A stretch of DNA of 35,100 bases, from positions 1 to 35,100 of the forward strand of contig NZ_AQVC01000024.1 of the NCBI RefSeq assembly GCF_000372405.1. Direction: 5' to 3'. Below are positions 9,050-16,881 of the stretch, one piece after another. Source of the stretch: Porphyromonas somerae DSM 23386 (GTDB lineage: Bacteria; Bacteroidota; Bacteroidia; Bacteroidales; Porphyromonadaceae). Both the position numbers and the translations under genes were made by a program. How positions within the stretch are numbered: the first letter of the stretch is position 1; every line of letters starts with the position of its first letter. The notes under the pieces are model-generated. The model was not told the DNA's origin. It saw only the letters and a program-made list of their open reading frames with translations, and ran no database searches.

Positions 9050-9948
9050 TCGGAACTGACTCCTCGGCCATCATTGAGTGTCGAGGATTAACTCATTACT
9101 ATGGTAAGCGCCTCATTTATGAGGGGCTTACCTTTGATGTGCCTAGAGGGCGTATCTTGGGGCTCTTGGGCAAGAATGGTACGGGCAAGACTACCACCAT
9201 CAATATCCTAGCTGGCTATCTGAAGCCTCGAAGCGGGGTGTGTAAGATGCTGGGCTATGATATTCAGTCAATGCCCCCTGAGGTAAAGGCCAACATTGCT
9301 CTTCTGATTGAGGGACATGTGCAGTATAGCTTTATGACTGTGGAGGAGATTGAGCGCTTCTATGCTCGCTTTTATCCTCGTTGGAAGCGAGATATCTACT
9401 ACGACCTAGTCAGTCTGCTTAAAATTGCCCCTCATCAGCGGATCAGTCGTATGTCGTGTGGACAGCGGTCGCAAGTGGCACTAGGGCTGATTTTGGCTCA
9501 AGATGCCGACCTCTTGGTGCTGGATGACTTTTCGTTGGGCCTCGACCCTGGTTATCGCCGGCTTTTCATCGACTACTTAAAGGAATTTACCAAGGGACGT
9601 GATAAGACCGTCTTCCTTACTTCTCACATCATTCAGGATATGGAGCGACTGATCGATGACTGCATTATCCTAGATTATGGTAAGATCCTTTTGCAGATGC
9701 CTGTGGCGGAGCTGATGGATTCTTTCCATAGGTATTTAGTAAAGCTAGGGGCGGAGAGTATAGAGCTACCAGATGATCCGAAGCTGTGGCACCCCACAGT
9801 GATAGGGCAGCAGGCAGAGCTACATAGCTTTGAGGGGATAAAGTATATTCGAGAGTATCTTGCCAAACACCAATTGCCATATAGTGAGCTAGTGGAGGAG
9901 CGGATGTCTCTGGAGGATGTGTTTATAGGTTTGACCGGAAAGTATTGA
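9046..9948 (+). CDS. ABC transporter ATP-binding protein
   Basis: 300 residues, a single nucleotide-binding domain with a C-terminal extension of about 90 residues. Walker A is GKNGTGKTT (42-50). The signature motif is SCGQ at 137-140, where families usually have SGGQ. Walker B reads LLVLDD (156-161), so the usual catalytic Glu is Asp161; the D-loop region GLDP and the switch His in LTSHI are present. It resembles the CcmA/YhaQ-like group that works with a separate small permease. The start codon overlaps the stop of the DUF4876 gene. Whether it imports or exports cannot be told. No periplasmic binding protein is seen, which leans towards export or a mechanotransmission-type role. Confidence 0.92.
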   Translation: MIGTDSSAIIECRGLTHYYGKRLIYEGLTFDVPRGRILGLLGKNGTGKTTTINILAGYLKPRSGVCKMLGYDIQSMPPEVKANIALLIEGHVQYSFMTVEEIERFYARFYPRWKRDIYYDLVSLLKIAPHQRISRMSCGQRSQVALGLILAQDADLLVLDDFSLGLDPGYRRLFIDYLKEFTKGRDKTVFLTSHIIQDMERLIDDCIILDYGKILLQMPVAELMDSFHRYLVKLGAESIELPDDPKLWHPTVIGQQAELHSFEGIKYIREYLAKHQLPYSELVEERMSLEDVFIGLTGKY

Positions 9949-9951
9949 GGT

Positions 9952-10620
9952 ATGATAGACGGATTGGTATATAAGGAGTGGATCAAGACAAGGTGGGCGG
10001 TGCTACTACTCACCCTCTTAGGGCTAGGAGTAACGGGGTATGCCTTGCTCTCGCTAGGTAGGATCGTAGCTGTGCGTGGGGTGGCTCATCTTTGGGAAGT
10101 GCTCCTCTCAAAGGATGTCCTTTTGCTAGATGCCCTCAAGTATCAGCCTATATTGTGTGGCTTGGTGCTAGCGGTAGTGCAGTGGGCTCCTGAAATGGTG
10201 CAAAAGCGATTGAAGCTCACCCTTCATCTCCCAATACCGCTTGGGAGGATTACCTTCGTGATGCTCTCGTATGGAGCAGTGGTGCTGGGCTTACTTTTCC
10301 TCGTACAGATGCTGATCCTATGGGGCGACCTCTCTCGGATCTTGGCTCCAGAGTTAGTGACCCATTTGCTGGTTAGTGTCGCCCCTTGGTTCTTGGCAGG
10401 ATGGGCAATGTATGGCGTAGCTACTTGGGTAGTAGTGGAGCCTACGTGGCGCGGGCGGTTGTTACGCATGCTAGTGAGCTACGGGGTGGTATCGCTCTAC
10501 TTCGTGGCAGAGACCCCTCGAGCTTATCAAGATCTATTGTGGGTGGTGGGGCTTTGGTCTCTTCTACTTTGCTACGTGGCTATTTTATCTATTTATCGCT
10601 TTAAGGAGGGTGTGCAGTAA
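9952..10620 (+). CDS. ABC transporter permease
   Basis: 222 residues with about six hydrophobic helices. The N-terminal LVYKEWIKTRW segment before the first helix is typical of ABC-2-type permeases that pair with small ATPases (elbow helix). A conserved-looking cytoplasmic stretch KRLKLTLHLPIPLGRITF lies between helices 2 and 3. It starts 3 bases after the ATPase stop. It should form the membrane part of the transporter as a dimer with the upstream ATPase. I do not recognise the exact family. Confidence 0.8.
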   Translation: MIDGLVYKEWIKTRWAVLLLTLLGLGVTGYALLSLGRIVAVRGVAHLWEVLLSKDVLLLDALKYQPILCGLVLAVVQWAPEMVQKRLKLTLHLPIPLGRITFVMLSYGAVVLGLLFLVQMLILWGDLSRILAPELVTHLLVSVAPWFLAGWAMYGVATWVVVEPTWRGRLLRMLVSYGVVSLYFVAETPRAYQDLLWVVGLWSLLLCYVAILSIYRFKEGVQ

Positions 10621-10629
10621 TCTAGGCTT

Positions 10630-11790
10630 ATGAAAATCTTTTTCAAACTATTGATGGGCGTAGTATCGGCACTGATGCTGATTTGGGGGATTACTTCGTT
10701 GGCTGCTTTAATGCAAAGAGGTGGCGACTATGTGCCTTTTACCCTCTATAGTGAGGTGGTGGGCGAATTTGTATCGCTGGATAATAGTGGTGAGAATGGA
10801 AGTCGCTACTATGACTATGCGGGGCGGGAATACACTGAGAGTGAGTTTGATAGTGTATTGCCATCATTTTATTTCCGCCAGTTGGTGATGGATGGACGTT
10901 TGCCCGATAGTATCAATGGTGTGGCGGTCTCACCGAGTATGCTAGAGGAGCAGAGCTTTATCTTTATATCGCATCCCTCCTCTATCAATTGCCACATTAC
11001 ACCCCTCTATTTCTTATTAGAGTCAATGTCCAAGCGGGTCTATCTCGAGATGCCGAGCGATGTCTTTCGATTAGGGAAAAAGGGCATCGAATTTATTGAT
11101 ATGAGTCGTAATGAGGTGGATAGGGCAAAGTCGGAGCTGTTTCAGAAGGCGTTTGAAGCTAGAGGAGTGACCTTCCCGATCGCTCTAGTGGCGGGCAATG
11201 CTACCACTAAGAAACCGTACGACCATGGGTATCTTTTGCTTGATGCCAAGGGGAGGCTCTTTAATCTGAGACAAGCGGTGGGGCGTCCCTATCTAAAAGA
11301 GATCGCACTACCCAGTGGTGTGGAGCCCCAGCAGCTTTTTGTGACTGAGTACCCAAGTCGTGCCTTCCTGGGTTTCTTGGCCGATAAAGAGGGCCAGTTT
11401 TATGCCATTACACTCCCAGATTATCGACTGGTAAAGGCGGAGTTGCCTCCTTTGGACTTGTCACGGGATAAGCTGACGATATTTGGCAATCCCTTTTACT
11501 GGACGGTGATTAGGAGCCGCGATGGCGAAGCACTATATACCGCTTTAGAGGCGGGGTCGCTTCGGCGGATGAAGGAGCTCCGTTTTGAGTCTTCGGAAGA
11601 GAGCTCTATTGCGAAGTATCTAGTGCCTTTCCAGCTCTCCTTTACCTCTCCACTACATGGCTACTTCCGTCCCGAGGTGCACCACTTTTCGTGGATAGGG
11701 CTCTTGGTGTGGTTGGTCGTCGGAGGTGTGTGGGTGTCGGCCTTACGTGCTAGGCAGTGGCGATCAAGTAGCTCCAAGCCACTGAAGTAG
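10630..11790 (+). CDS. DUF4857-like membrane-anchored protein
   Basis: 386 residues, with one transmembrane helix at each end (about 8-28 and 345-365) and a large extracytoplasmic domain between. The domain has repeated beta-strand segments (GYLLLDAKGRLFNLRQAVG, FLGFLADKEGQFYAITLPDYRLV) that resemble propeller-like repeats. Last gene of the operon, 9 bases after the permease and followed by a strong hairpin. I recall DUF4857 proteins in this place next to ABC genes in Bacteroidota; the assignment is moderately sure. The topology suits a periplasmic partner of the permease, possibly linking it to the outer-membrane components (inference). Confidence 0.6.
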   Translation: MKIFFKLLMGVVSALMLIWGITSLAALMQRGGDYVPFTLYSEVVGEFVSLDNSGENGSRYYDYAGREYTESEFDSVLPSFYFRQLVMDGRLPDSINGVAVSPSMLEEQSFIFISHPSSINCHITPLYFLLESMSKRVYLEMPSDVFRLGKKGIEFIDMSRNEVDRAKSELFQKAFEARGVTFPIALVAGNATTKKPYDHGYLLLDAKGRLFNLRQAVGRPYLKEIALPSGVEPQQLFVTEYPSRAFLGFLADKEGQFYAITLPDYRLVKAELPPLDLSRDKLTIFGNPFYWTVIRSRDGEALYTALEAGSLRRMKELRFESSEESSIAKYLVPFQLSFTSPLHGYFRPEVHHFSWIGLLVWLVVGGVWVSALRARQWRSSSSKPLK

Positions 11791-11833
11791 AGAAGCTTGG
11801 CTTCTTAATGCTATTGCTAGTGTAGCTAATATA

Positions 11834-11879
11834 GAGAAGGGTCGTTGAGGTGCAGATACGCACTTCAATGACCCTTCTC
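11834..11879 (+). terminator. Terminator hairpin of the DUF4876/TonB operon
   Basis: A 20-bp stem, with two positions that pair as G-U in RNA, closes on the 6-nt loop agatac, 43 bases after the last stop. No long T run follows. It marks the likely 3' end of the 641-11790 transcript. Confidence 0.75.
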
Positions 11880-11907
11880 AATATCTGTGTCAATCAATGC
11901 TTTCCAA

Positions 11908-12114
11908 GAGACTGTTGCACGAAGGCGATCTGCGGCGTTGCTTTCTGAATTCGGCCTAGGTCACGTACGTGAGTACGCTCCCTTCGGCCCAGGTGGGGCC
12001 TTGGTGCCCTACGGCACCTTGCCCTCATCCTCAGGCCTTGCATCTCATCCTTCGTGCAAAGTCTCAGCACATTTGAAGCAAATGTGCGAGAATGGCACTT
12101 CGTGCAACATTCTC
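11908..12114. mobile_element. MITE-like element, copy 1 (207 bp)
   Basis: The ends gagactgttgcacgaag (11908-11924) and cttcgtgcaacattctc (12098-12114) form 17-bp terminal inverted repeats with one mismatch. A second copy with the same ends and interior lies at 22297-22469. Internal hairpins include the palindrome tcacgtacgtga, gcacattt/aaatgtgc, and an end-hairpin gagaatg/cattctc. Compared with copy 2 it carries about 34 extra bases around aaggtgccctacggcacctt. No matching target duplication flanks it (tccaa versus ctcta), so it is older, or its ends are not exact. Confidence 0.75.
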
Positions 12115-12147
12115 CTCTAAAACTGACTGCCTAGTAGAGCAAAAGTG

Positions 12148-12203
12148 GAGATGCAACTAAGCAATCGGCGAGTTGCATCTCGCCGATTGCTTAGTTGCAT
12201 CTC
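12148..12203. repeat. Inverted/tandem repeat with 22-bp unit
   Basis: A perfect 23-bp inverted repeat (12148-12170 with 12181-12203) is separated by agttgcatct. Read along the + strand it is also a direct repeat of 22-bp period: ttgcatctc occurs at 12173 and 12195, joined by gccgattgcttag. It shares the core gattgcttag with the array at 120-252 and the repeat at 34417-34484. Confidence 0.85.
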
Positions 12204-12242
12204 AATTAATGGCTTTTTATAGGGCTGTGTATCAGTGGGTTA

Positions 12243-12266
12243 CAAAGGCGCTTTTTCGCCCCTTTG
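12243..12266 (-). terminator. Possible terminator downstream of pyrD
   Basis: Imperfect hairpin (caaaggcg with cgcccctttg around a short T/A loop), 72 bases after the pyrD stop. It has a two-base bulge and a weak T-tract, so it is only a candidate. Confidence 0.35.
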
Positions 12267-12337
12267 ATTTTGAATGTATAGGTGCGTCATTATCGGACTT
12301 GCCGGACAACTAGATACATTGATTTCCTACGAGATAG

Positions 12338-13252
12338 CTAGATCTCTAGGGCACCGATGAGCTCTTGGATATGGGTGATGTGGTGCCGCTCCATATAGGC
12401 TTGCAGCCCCTCGATCATTTTGAGAGGTGAGAGGGGATCCACGAAGTTGTAGGTGCCTACTTGGATGGCGGTGGCGCCTGCGAGGAGAAATTCTATCACG
12501 TCGGTAGCGTTGGTGATGCCTCCGATGCCGATCACTGGAATCTGAACCGCCTTTGCCACTTGCCATACCATACGGAGAGCAATCGGTTTGATAGCTGGTC
12601 CTGAGAGACCGCCGGTAACGGTGGAGAGGATGGGGCGACGTCGCTCGGCATCCACTGCCATACCGAGGAAGGTATTGACGAGGGAGAGGGCGTCGGCACC
12701 GTGTTGTTCGGCGATGGTCGCCATCTTGGCGATGTCGGTGACGTTGGGCGAGAGCTTTACGATGAGGGTGTGGTGGTAGACTTTGCGTATCTCCGAGACA
12801 ATCTCGGCGATGCCTTTTTCGGAAACTCCGAAGGCCATTCCGCCATTCTTTACGTTGGGGCAAGAGATATTGAGCTCCATAGCGTGGATGCCTGGGAGGT
12901 CGTTCATTGCCGAGGCAACAGCGATGTAATCATCGATGGTGGAGCCATTAACGTTGGGAATGATCTCGGTGCCTAGTTGGATCGCTTCCGGATAGATGTG
13001 GTCGATGTAGTGCTGTAGCCCTAGGTTTTGGAGTCCTACCGCATTGAGCATGCCCGAGGGGGTCTCGGCCATCCGCTGTGGGGCATTGCCTTCTCTTGGC
13101 TCTAGGGTAGTGCCTTTGGTGAAGATGGCTCCAAGCTTCCCCACGTCATATATCTTATCCATCAGTAGCCCGTCCCCAAAGGTTCCCGAAGCTGTGGTGA
13201 TGGGATTTTTAAGTTGTAGCTCCCCGATCTGTACCTCTAAATTCCTTTTCAT
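12338..13252 (-). CDS. pyrD: Dihydroorotate dehydrogenase, class 1B catalytic subunit
   Basis: 304 residues, normal length for PyrDB. It oxidises dihydroorotate to orotate with FMN in pyrimidine biosynthesis and passes electrons to PyrK and NAD+. Seen: the N-terminal KNPITTASGTFG motif, GAIFTKGTTLEPREGN, PSGMLNAVGLQN, the active-site loop ELNISCPN with the class 1 catalytic Cys131, the conserved VKLSPN stretch, the phosphate-binding GGLSGPAIKP, and the GIGGI/GATAIQVGT motifs near the C-terminus. The gene lies 12 bases downstream of pyrK on the same strand, which fits the class 1B heterotetramer. It is probably transcribed from the promoter upstream of pyrK. Confidence 0.97.
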   Translation of the reverse strand: MKRNLEVQIGELQLKNPITTASGTFGDGLLMDKIYDVGKLGAIFTKGTTLEPREGNAPQRMAETPSGMLNAVGLQNLGLQHYIDHIYPEAIQLGTEIIPNVNGSTIDDYIAVASAMNDLPGIHAMELNISCPNVKNGGMAFGVSEKGIAEIVSEIRKVYHHTLIVKLSPNVTDIAKMATIAEQHGADALSLVNTFLGMAVDAERRRPILSTVTGGLSGPAIKPIALRMVWQVAKAVQIPVIGIGGITNATDVIEFLLAGATAIQVGTYNFVDPLSPLKMIEGLQAYMERHHITHIQELIGALEI

Positions 13253-13264
13253 ACCTGCTCTATT

Positions 13265-14044
13265 TTATTCCCAAAGTAATTGTGATGTGTTGAAAACGGG
13301 GCCGTCGTGGCAGACGGTTTTGTGTCCCTTTGCAGTCGGTTCCACACAGCAGAGGCATACGCCGATACCGCATGCCATCCTATTCTCGAGTGAAGCTTGT
13401 GCTGGGAGCCCTTGTTGCTTTGCCCAATGGGCAACGGCTTTCATCATAGGGGTAGGTCCACACATATATATATGAGTGAAGTGACCTTCACGGAGAATAG
13501 GGTGGTCGGTCACGAATCCTTGGCTACCGAGAGAGCCATCTTCGGTGGAGAGGTGGAGGGTGCCTAGCTCCTCAAAGTGGTGGAGGTTGGAGAAGTGGGC
13601 TTGGCTTCTAGCTCCGAGAAGAAAGCTGGGGGCGATGCCCTGTTGCTTCATCGCCTTGCCAAGAGCATACATAGGGGCTACACCTACGCCTCCGCCCACT
13701 AGAAGGGGTTGGCTTTCAGCGGGGGGTAGCTCAAAGCTATTACCAAGTGGCAAGAGGATCTGGTACTCTGCTCCGATGGGTGCCTGCATCAGTAGCCGGG
13801 TGGCTCTACCAGCGGACTGTATGAGTAGGCTCAGCACTCGCTCTGTGCTATCGTAGATAGAGATGGGGCGACGGAGAAGTAGCCCATCGGGTGCTTTTAC
13901 CCAAACTTGCACAAACTGTCCTGGTGCGAAGTGGGGTAGCTTTACTCCCGCTTCTACTGGTGTGAAGTGTCCTAGAAAGAGGCGGTCGGAGTACTCTTCC
14001 CGCTCTACTAGTTTCATTTTTAAGTCCAATATCTCTTTGCTCAT
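13265..14044 (-). CDS. pyrK: Dihydroorotate dehydrogenase electron-transfer subunit
   Basis: 259 residues. It carries FAD and a [2Fe-2S] cluster that move electrons from PyrD to NAD+. Seen: the ferredoxin-reductase-type FAD motif RRPISIYD (58-65), the nucleotide-binding GGGVGVAPMYAL (117-128), CGPTPMM (195-201), and the cluster ligands Cys225, Cys230, Cys233 and Cys245 in the spacing typical of PyrK. First gene of the two-gene pyrK-pyrD unit. A -7-like box lies 38 bases upstream of the start. All key residues are present. Confidence 0.96.
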   Translation of the reverse strand: MSKEILDLKMKLVEREEYSDRLFLGHFTPVEAGVKLPHFAPGQFVQVWVKAPDGLLLRRPISIYDSTERVLSLLIQSAGRATRLLMQAPIGAEYQILLPLGNSFELPPAESQPLLVGGGVGVAPMYALGKAMKQQGIAPSFLLGARSQAHFSNLHHFEELGTLHLSTEDGSLGSQGFVTDHPILREGHFTHIYMCGPTPMMKAVAHWAKQQGLPAQASLENRMACGIGVCLCCVEPTAKGHKTVCHDGPVFNTSQLLWE

Positions 14045-14082
14045 ACGGTATCTCTTTTTGAGGAAATAGTTCTCTTTCTGTG

Positions 14083-14090
14083 CAAAAGTA
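14083..14090 (-). promoter_or_regulatory. Bacteroidota -7 box for pyrKD
   Basis: On the minus strand this reads TACTTTTG, matching TAnnTTTG, 38 bases before the pyrK start in the divergent pyrK/J-protein gap. I see no clear TTTG at the -33 distance. Confidence 0.5.
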
Positions 14091-14157
14091 GCTATAAATT
14101 CCTATACCAGCGGAATATTGCTATATTTACAAAAGATATTATTGGACTTATAAACCT

Positions 14158-14970
14158 ATGACAACGATAGATTGGTCACCTCGTGAGCGTGCATTGCGGG
14201 AGGAGTACAAGCTCCTTTCGCTAGAGTTTTCGCAACTCTATACGGAGCATCAGGACCTGATTAATACGGTGGGTCCTCGGCTTTCGGCGGAGTATCTGCA
14301 AGCGGTGGGGGAGTTGCAGTACGAGGTGCTGCAGCTACAGCTAGAGATAAAGCTACTCTCGATGCGGGAAAGCTTGCTCCGCCAGTATGTGAATAGAGAC
14401 GAGACGCCCGATGTGGAGCGTGTGGATAAGGAGCTGGAGAGGGTGCGGGAGGAGTATAATGCAACGCTGAGGCAGGAGAGTGAGAAGCTCTTTTATGCCA
14501 AGGAGTATCTCAAGTCACCTGAGCTTTCGCCCGACGAGAGTAAGGAGATACGGAGGCTCTACCAGACCATTGTGAAGCTGGTACACCCTGACCTTCACCC
14601 AGAGGCAACGGAGGAGATGATCGAGATATTTCGCAGGGCAACGCAACTCTATAAGGAGGCGGATCTGGATGGAATTCGTGACCTCTATAATGTGGTGCTC
14701 TTTAAACATCCCACGGAGGGGATAGATGTGACCAACGGGATAGAGTACGAGATAGAGCAGCTGAAAGGGCGGATTGCTAAGATAAGGGCAAAGATTGAGG
14801 AGCTTTGGCAGACGTTCCCTTACACTTTTGCTAAGGAGCTGGCGGACCCTCAGTGGGTGGAGCAAAGGCAAAGGGACTTGGAGGAGACGATTCGGCAATT
14901 GGAGGAGCGTAAGGCAAAGATGCAGGAGATCATTACGCTCTTGGAGGAGTATGAATCACAAGGTTTTTGA
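14158..14970 (+). CDS. J-domain-like coiled-coil protein
   Basis: 270 residues, cytoplasmic (no signal or membrane segments). Long charged helices at about 8-118 and 198-268, rich in Glu, Arg and Leu, predict coiled coils. Between them (about 125-185) is a short J-domain-like segment, RRLYQTIVKLVHPDLHP, with the HPD triad at 143-145 followed by a helix with FRRATQLYKEADL. HPD is the motif by which J proteins stimulate DnaK-type ATPases; here it is not at the N-terminus and there is no zinc finger. The HIRAN gene starts 2 bases after its stop, so the two are one unit. Possible role: adaptor between DnaK and a DNA-linked partner (inference). Confidence 0.75.
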   Translation: MTTIDWSPRERALREEYKLLSLEFSQLYTEHQDLINTVGPRLSAEYLQAVGELQYEVLQLQLEIKLLSMRESLLRQYVNRDETPDVERVDKELERVREEYNATLRQESEKLFYAKEYLKSPELSPDESKEIRRLYQTIVKLVHPDLHPEATEEMIEIFRRATQLYKEADLDGIRDLYNVVLFKHPTEGIDVTNGIEYEIEQLKGRIAKIRAKIEELWQTFPYTFAKELADPQWVEQRQRDLEETIRQLEERKAKMQEIITLLEEYESQGF

Positions 14971-14972
14971 TT

Positions 14973-15368
14973 ATGGCAGAGCAAGGCGGTATCACACCAC
15001 TTAATGACAAGCTTCTTGCCCTGATTGGCACAGGGGGTATCAATAGTTTGGGGCTTCCAAAGCGGGAGATCTTTTTACTAGATATCATCGTGGCGGGCAC
15101 TACGCATGTGGATAATATCCAGGAGCTAAAGAAACAGATGGTACCTGGCACGCTACTGAAGATGGTGCGGCGACCTAAGAATATCTACGATGAAAAGGCA
15201 ATTGCTCTCTTTATGGGTGCGGATAGGATTGGATATGTACCTCGGACGCTTAACCTTATCATTTCCCGCTTGATGGATGCGGGTAAGGAGTTTTACGCCA
15301 AGGTGACATCGGTGACGGAGCGGGGTGAGTGGGTCCGTATCGAGGCTAAGATCTATATGGTGGAGTAG
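14973..15368 (+). CDS. HIRAN domain protein
   Basis: About 131 residues from the ATG at 14973; an in-frame TTG two codons earlier overlaps the preceding gene but is a poorer choice. After a short N-terminal tail the HIRAN domain spans about residues 33-130: FLLDIIVAGTTHVDN, LKMVRRPKNIYDEKAIALF and RIGYVPRTLN are its usual conserved blocks. HIRAN domains bind single-stranded or damaged DNA ends, either alone or in helicases such as HLTF/Rad5; here it is alone. Paired with the J-like gene and closed by a strong terminator. Confidence 0.88.
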   Translation: MAEQGGITPLNDKLLALIGTGGINSLGLPKREIFLLDIIVAGTTHVDNIQELKKQMVPGTLLKMVRRPKNIYDEKAIALFMGADRIGYVPRTLNLIISRLMDAGKEFYAKVTSVTERGEWVRIEAKIYMVE

Positions 15369-15374
15369 AGCTGA

Positions 15375-15412
15375 GATAAAAAAGCCCCCCTCTTTGGAGA
15401 AGGGGGCTTATC
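15375..15412. terminator. Bidirectional terminator between HIRAN and desulfidase genes
   Basis: GC-rich hairpin (agccccc with ggggget-type pairing around ctctttggaga) flanked by an A run on one side and T-rich sequence on the other. It lies between two converging genes (stops at 15368 and 15430), so it can serve both. Confidence 0.85.
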
Positions 15413-15429
15413 TAGTTATTTGGGAGGGG

Positions 15430-16740
15430 TTATTTCCCTTTGTGGGTCATGATGTGGAGTACCTCTTTATCGGTTTCGGTCATGGCATCACGGCCGATGG
15501 AGGTAAGGTTGTCGATGCTTTTGTCGATATCATCATCTACTACCCCTTCGTTGCTGGTGACCACTTTGTGCTCCATCGCAAGTAGGGAGGAGAGCATCGC
15601 TGAACTGACGCCACTGGTCACTTTGAGACTGCAACTAGGTTTGGCTCCGTCGCAGATCATACCAGTGAGGTTTCCGACCATGTTTTTCACGGCAAAGCCA
15701 ATCTGCTCCTTAGTTCCACCCATCAAGTAGGTGATGCCACATGCACTGCCTGTGGAGGCAACTACACAGCCACAAAGGGCGGAGAGGCGACCTAGCTTCT
15801 GCTTGATGTAGATGACCATAAGGTTGCTGAGCATCAATGCACGAATCCTCTTTTCTTCACTCACGCCCTCTTCTTCAGCAAAGGTAAGCACTGGCATCGT
15901 GGCCGTAATCCCTTGATTGCCACTTCCCGAATTGCTCATCACGGTTACAGGAGCTCCATCCATTCGGGCATCACAGGCGGCACTGGTGCTAGCAAGGAGA
16001 CGAGTGTAGGCGGTGTCTCCTAGGTATTTTAGCCCCAATTCTCCTTTGATCATACGGCCTACGGAGTGACCATACTGACCCTTTAGTGAGTACTGGGATG
16101 CTTGCTTATTGAGCCTTGCTGCCTCCTCTATAAATCGGATCTCCTCAAGTGGCATCTCTGTGGCAAATCGGTAGACTAGGTCGAATGTGAGCGGTACTTC
16201 TGGGCCATCGTAAGGCTGTGTGGTGCCCTCGTCCTCTTGACCTGAGTGGCTACCCTGTCCCTGCTGTGCTACACCATCGAGGGTGAGGCTCTTGAGGGCG
16301 GTATGATTCTTCTCGATAATAGCAATGGCGGTATGGCCTTCGCTATCCTCTAGGGTGGCTTCGATGTAGAGCTTATCTACCTCTCCATCTTTTAGGCGGA
16401 TGGTGATGATGCCCGCCTCCATAAGTGCCTTGGCTTTGGCAAACTGCTCCTCCGAGAAGTGGTCTAGCACGGTGAGCTCTTTTTCGGGTGCTGCTATCAC
16501 CGCTCCTAGTGCTATGGCGATAGGTAGTCCTATCATACCAGTACCAGGAATGCCTACGCCCATAGCGTTTTTCAGAATGTTGGCACTTAGGTCGAGCGTG
16601 ATAGACTTAATCTCTCCTGGTAGAATAGCTGAGGCGTGTGCCACGGTTAGTGCTACTGCCACGGGCTCGGTACACCCTGTTGCTGGGAGCACCTCTCGGT
16701 GTATCATCTTGATGATATTGAGCTGAAGTTCTCTTTCCAT
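15430..16740 (-). CDS. L-cysteine desulfidase / L-serine dehydratase-alpha-like (UPF0597)
   Basis: 436 residues, the same length as E. coli CyuA (YhaM). The family breaks L-cysteine down to pyruvate, ammonia and sulfide with an oxygen-labile Fe-S cluster, without PLP. Seen: TGCTEPVAVAL at the N-terminus (Cys23), a glycine-rich block GVGIPGTGMIGLPIA (61-75), SNSGSGNQG (269-277), and the Cys-rich C-terminal half (Cys323, 325, 334, and ICDGAKPSCSLK with Cys363 and Cys370). Which cysteines bind the cluster I cannot fix from sequence alone. Single gene, transcribed away from purM. A role in amino-acid fermentation or H2S production would suit an asaccharolytic anaerobe. Activity on serine cannot be excluded. 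Confidence 0.88.
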   Translation of the reverse strand: MERELQLNIIKMIHREVLPATGCTEPVAVALTVAHASAILPGEIKSITLDLSANILKNAMGVGIPGTGMIGLPIAIALGAVIAAPEKELTVLDHFSEEQFAKAKALMEAGIITIRLKDGEVDKLYIEATLEDSEGHTAIAIIEKNHTALKSLTLDGVAQQGQGSHSGQEDEGTTQPYDGPEVPLTFDLVYRFATEMPLEEIRFIEEAARLNKQASQYSLKGQYGHSVGRMIKGELGLKYLGDTAYTRLLASTSAACDARMDGAPVTVMSNSGSGNQGITATMPVLTFAEEEGVSEEKRIRALMLSNLMVIYIKQKLGRLSALCGCVVASTGSACGITYLMGGTKEQIGFAVKNMVGNLTGMICDGAKPSCSLKVTSGVSSAMLSSLLAMEHKVVTSNEGVVDDDIDKSIDNLTSIGRDAMTETDKEVLHIMTHKGK

Positions 16741-16849
16741 AATAGTCTCTATAATAGTATTTGTGTGGTGTTTAGTTATCGTCGCATAAAGATACCTCCT
16801 TTACAACTATTTTGCAACCCCCCTTCCACCCTTATCACTCTTTTTTTAG

Positions 16850-16857
16850 TAGCTTTG
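16850..16857 (+). promoter_or_regulatory. Bacteroidota -7 box for purM
   Basis: TAGCTTTG matches TAnnTTTG exactly, 25 bases before the purM ATG. The only nearby TTTG (16811-16814) is too far upstream to be a normal -33 element. Confidence 0.55.
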
Positions 16858-16881
16858 CATAGTATATATATATGAGATGAG

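Noticed and set aside
11887-12120. 77-codon open frame covering MITE copy 1
   Set aside because: It spans the inverted ends and hairpins of the repeat. The same sequence at 22297-22469 is read in a shorter, altered frame, so the coding look comes from the repeat.
12327-12863. 178-codon frame opposite in phase to pyrD
   Set aside because: Rich in Arg/His/Pro as expected for an out-of-phase shadow, and it lies within a gene with complete DHOD motifs.
16811-16814. TTTG as the -33 element of the purM promoter
   Set aside because: It is 35 bases upstream of the -7 box, too far for the usual 19-21-base spacing.
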